A DNA stretch of 64,000 nt from Neurospora tetraspora (Eukaryota; Ascomycota; Sordariomycetes; Sordariales; Sordariaceae): positions 620,001-684,000 of the forward strand of contig NW_026944393.1 of the NCBI RefSeq assembly GCF_033439725.1, in the 5' to 3' direction. Below the pieces are notes generated by a model. It was given only the letters and a program-made list of their open reading frames with translations. It did no database searches and had not been told where the DNA came from. Shown piece after piece: positions 59,972-64,000 of this stretch (its first letter is position 1; every line of letters begins with the position of its first letter). The translations under genes were made by a program, and so were the position numbers.

Positions 59972-60801
59972 AGTGTTGTGGTATATAGCATGCGCTTCAA
60001 GGGACAAACAGTAATGCAGACAGATGGGGTATCGTAAAGTATCGGGATGTTGGAGGTTGATGTTTACTGTTTTCCGTTGGCATCGCCGGTCCCCAATCTC
60101 GAAACCGAAGCTCTGATCAGGTCTCTGCGCGGGACTGCGACTCGTCCAAAAGACTGCGATCTGAAAAAAAGTTATGCCAAGACATTGAAAAAATAAGTGG
60201 GGCGTCTACCGTGGACGTGAAGTGGGGCGTTTCTTTGGAGCATCCGCACGGTGAGTCCAAGGTGAGCTTTGATAAGACCAAGCGATAAGGCCGGTCTTGG
60301 AGCCAAACTCACGGTGAGCATCTCGTCAAGTGGGGCAGGCAGGGAAGGGCGCCCGGGCGCGAGTGCGACACGACTTGATCGCTCATCGATGCTGGACCCT
60401 GCGGCCGGCAAGGGCCTCCAGAGCTCCCGCTCCAGTGCAAGACGCGTGCTAAAGTGCCAGAACGCGGTCACCCTGAACATCCGTCACTAAAATGGCCCTG
60501 GCAACCTGGAGCATGCGACTTTCAACATCGCAGCCAATGCACAGCCTGATGCACCTTTTACGCCTGAACCCGACATTGCAGCGCCTTCTTCAATAACATC
60601 AGAGTCAACCTTTGCTGCCACCACTTATAAGCATGATCTGTGCCTGAAAATCGTCTTCTGTCTTTTCTCTTCTCCGAGTATGTCTCCCTCCCTATTCCTT
60701 TTCCTGACAATTACATGTCTATTGCAAACTGGCTACAGGAATTGACCGAAACATCTACAGGTCTCCCATACTACTCCATGACACCAGTCGCTGTCCTCGC
60801 C
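59972..60801. promoter_or_regulatory. Shared divergent promoter region of utp8 and elg1-like genes
   Basis: The two genes start 830 bp apart and point away from each other. A likely 5' UTR intron of the plus-strand gene lies at 60678-60738 (GTATGT donor, CTGAC branch-like site near 60703, TACAG acceptor). Short open frames at 60172-60490 have no support. Confidence 0.6.
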
Positions 60802-63800
60802 ATGGTCGACAATGGCAACTCTCCAGAGGCGGCTCGCAAGCCATTGCATCCCTTCTTTACTCCGAACCGACAGCCTGCTCCTACAGCTTCGACAGAAAAC
60901 CCCACCGTTCCCGATCAACCAGACGCGACCGAGGATTCCCTAATGTCCATCGATGGACCCGTTGAGCCGAAAGTTGAAGATGATACTCTGGAGAAGGCAG
61001 CTGGGAGACGGACCAAGCGACGCAAGGTGTCTCCGGAGCTGGAAGACGACGAAGACTACAAGAAACCAAAGACGAGGAAACGAACAAAACCCAATGTCGG
61101 CCCCGGTATCGCAAACCATTTTATCAGATTGGGAAAGACAAAGGACGACGATGCTGGACGAGAAGAAGAGGATATCACAACCACGCAACAAGAGGCAGAG
61201 CCAACACAGCAAGAGGCAGGGCTCCCACAACAACGGGCAGAGCTGCCGCAACAAGCCACAACAAGGATAGATGGACATGTCCGTGTTGAGGATAACATAC
61301 CGGCTCCGGCACATGATGTTAGTGGCATTATACGGAATCTGGTCGACGTTAATATCCGATCATCACCCCCGCCTGCAGTCATCCCTCCTGCCGCCAATGT
61401 TGAGCCCCAGAAGCCGACGAAACTTCTCCGATTCAATCCCAAAACAGGAACAATTGGGTCACCTCCGAAACCGAAGCAGCCAGAGCCAATCGAAGAGACA
61501 GCTCCAACAATGAAGAGGAGGGTACAACCATCACGCGCAAAGAAGCCAGAGTCAAGGGTCGTGACTATTAAGTATAGTTCCGAGTCGGATGAGGAGGCAC
61601 GCACAAGAGTTGGCGAGAAGATCGAGGCCATCCTCAAGACTCCAAAACAACCGCAAAGGACCAACCAGCGAAACAAGAAACCTCCAGCGTCCAAGCCCGG
61701 CAACTCCAAATCTACACATCCCTTCTTCTCGGGGAAGACCAAGGGACCCGCAGCTGCGCCCCCTGCTGCCGAACCCAAGAACGACAAGCCTAGCGAACCC
61801 TCGCAGAAAGTCTTCATGTCTACACCATGTTCGCCCAAGAAACCTCGTGCTTCTGCTTTCACTGGACGAATGCCCCAGTTCGGCTTCAACAAGAACGTGC
61901 CCCTAAAGTTCCCCGGCGCAAAACCCCCAGCATGGCCTTGGAAGGATATGGTACATGTGCGCGGAGACGATGATGTGCCAATGCACCAAGACATCCAGCT
62001 GCCTTTGCCATCTCGCAAGTCCAAGGGTCAATCGGTCAAGGTGGACCGGGAAGAATCGATTGTGAATCTGGTTAGCACCTCAATCGGAATTGAGTCTGTA
62101 AAACAAGCCCTTCGCGACTTCAATACGAACGATTTCATACCTGCACCTCCCGAGCTTCGACTTCCCACTAAGCACTTTGAGAGCGGGAGAAAACTACAGC
62201 AGCGCATTCTGCCTGAACTCAAGACCTTCAGGACGACGAAAACATCTGGTCAACTGACAGCCCCCCCTCAACTTGCCCGCCTATACGACTCTGTATCCTT
62301 CTCCCTATCAGCTTTTGACCAGTGCCAGTGCGAAACCAGCAACTGGACACAAAAGTACGGCCCTATCAACACCACCGAGGTCCTGCAGCCCGGCAGCGAA
62401 GCCTTCCTTTTGCGAGACTGGCTCCATGCATTGAAGGTGCAATCAGTAGAGACCGGCTCGAACGACTCCGACAAACCGAAAAAAGGTAAGGCTGTTGGCC
62501 CTGGTAGGAAAAAGAGGCGAAAGAAGCTCGACGAGTTTATTGTCTCTAGCGACGACGAGTTCGAGCTAGACGAAGACTCGGACGACGGAGCCGACTGGGC
62601 CCCCAGTGGTTTTCGGGGAATCACAAGGAAAACCGTCGTCAAATCCGGAGACCTGTCCAAAAAGGACGCCTCCAAAATCGCCAACACACTTGTTATCAGC
62701 GGCCCTCATGGCTGCGGTAAAACAGCTGCCGTTTACGCAGTGGCCAAGGAACTAGACTTTGAAGTCTTCGAGATCAACTCGAGCAGCCGAAGGAGCGGCA
62801 AGGATGTGCTTGAAAAGATCGGCGACATGACCAGGAATCATCTCGTCCAGCAGCACCAATCCCCCTCCGACAAAGCTGGCGATGATCAAGAAGATGCTAC
62901 TGCAGAGGAAGTCAAATCCGGAAAGCAGGCAACTATGAATGCCTTTTTCCGGCCAAAGACCACTGCAGTTACACCAAAGCAGTCCACTAAGCCACCACCC
63001 ACCAGCGAACCAAAAGAGGTCAAGAAAGACAGCGGAAAGGCCCAAAGGCAATCCCTTATTCTCCTGGAAGAAGTGGACATCCTGTACGAAGAAGACAAGC
63101 AATTCTGGACCACCATTGTCACCCTTATAGCGCAAGCCAAACGACCCTTCATCATGACATGCAACGACGAGACTTTGCTCCCTCTTCACACCCTCAAACT
63201 ACACGGCATCTTCCGGCTAAGCCCACCACCCACAGAGCTGGCAGTTGATCGCCTATTGCTTGTAGCAGCTAACGAAGGCCACGCTCTCACACGGCAGGCC
63301 GTCGCATCTCTGTTTGAGTCCCGCGGCCATGACCTCCGCGCCGCCACCACGGATCTGCAGTACTGGTGCCAGATTGGTGTCGGGGACAGGAAGGGAGGGT
63401 TTGATTGGTATTATCCGAGGTGGCCGAGGGGTTGTGATCTTGATGAGAACGGGCATGTGGTGAGGGTTGTCAGTCAGAGCACGTATCTCACGGGGATGAA
63501 CTGGCTCGGGCGAGACACCGTGGTCGGGAAGGCTGCCGGCGGACGTCAGGTCGAGGAAGAGTTACTAGAGCAGGCTTGGGATTCGTGGGGTCTTGATATG
63601 GGGAGCTGGCAAGACTCTGTTGGGTTGGAGTCATTGGCGGAGGGGATGCCATCCGATGGGGCTGGAAGGCTTGAGGCTCTTGAGGCGTTTGAGGAACTGG
63701 CTGATGCCCTCAGCGCGGCGGATCTCTGCTCTTCTTGGTCGTTTGGGACACTTAACGAGGTAAGATAACCTCACTCCCGCCCATTTGCATTCGCTAACAG

Positions 63801-64000
63801 TGATATTACAGGTGCCACTAGACGCCACACTCCCCGAGCCCCCAGCTAAAGCCCGCGACGACGGCGTCCTCGGTCTAACACCGCTCGACGCTCCCCTGCT
63901 TACTCTTCACGATTCCCTTACTACGAGTATTCCAGCAACCATCAAATCTCTCTCTCGCTCCGTTTTACGGTCGCGGACCTCGTCCCTTACCCAACAGCCT
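60802..64000 (+). CDS. elg1: Elg1/ATAD5-type AAA+ ATPase (PCNA unloader), 3' end outside window
   Basis: Exon 1 runs to 63759, a GTAAGA...TTACAG intron occupies 63760-63811, and exon 2 is open to the window end. The start at 60802 has the best context (GCCATGG) and lies after a likely leader intron; in-frame ATGs at 60715 and 60778 are alternatives. Elg1 replaces Rfc1 in a clamp-loader-like complex that removes PCNA from DNA after replication. The first 560 residues are disordered and basic. A hydrophobic-acidic SIM-like stretch (DEFIVSSDDEFELDED) lies at about 577-592. The AAA+ core has Walker A GPHGCGKT (634-641), Walker B LILLEEVD (about 752-759) and sensor FIMTCND (783-789). PIP-like motifs occur at LHPFF (15-19), THPFF (305-309) and, in consensus form, QATMNAFF (709-716). 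Elg1 rather than Rfc1 is favoured because no BRCT domain precedes the core and Walker B is LLEEVD. Confidence 0.85.

Overview
The window looks like chromosomal DNA of a filamentous ascomycete, most likely a sordariomycete of the Neurospora/Sordaria type. The evidence is short GT-AG introns of about 50-215 bp, fungus-specific protein families, recurrent CCTAGGTA-type palindromes between genes, and a 26-kb block of repeats saturated with C-to-T and G-to-A transitions, the signature of RIP (repeat-induced point mutation). The genus is inferred; no rRNA or other barcode lies in the window.

Left part (1 to about 26.2 kb) is a very AT-rich block of dead LTR retrotransposons, resolved here into a nest with target-site duplications. 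A Ty3/Gypsy chromovirus-like element D (6081-26174, minus strand) was hit by two small gag-only LTR elements, A (10092-19628, minus) and E (23341-25627, plus). A was then hit by a full-length Ty3/Gypsy element B (11285-18690, minus). A second internal piece of B lies at 1-3684 and a 3' piece of an E-like element at about 4190-4591. All are broken many times over, and I read no host gene with confidence in this block.

Middle part (26.2 to about 46 kb) has normal base composition but few convincing genes: inverted repeats near 27-28 kb, a possible small membrane protein, a damaged coiled-coil gene near 29 kb, a 60-A run between two 77-bp repeats at 31.1 kb, one good uncharacterised gene at 32.1-33.5 kb, and Argonaute relics at 36.0-37.84 kb. 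In the relics a PIWI fragment lies upstream of an N-domain fragment. The rest reads as intergenic sequence.

Right part (46-64 kb) is ordinary gene-bearing euchromatin: a C2H2 plus fungal_trans transcription factor with Adr1-like fingers (46895-50562, plus), a Delta-12-type fatty acid desaturase with two introns (52478-53890, minus), a Utp8-family ribosome-biogenesis protein (57013-59971, minus), and an Elg1/ATAD5-type AAA+ clamp unloader (60802 to window end, plus), the last two divergently arranged. These genes do not form a pathway; they serve transcription, lipid metabolism, rRNA processing and replication.
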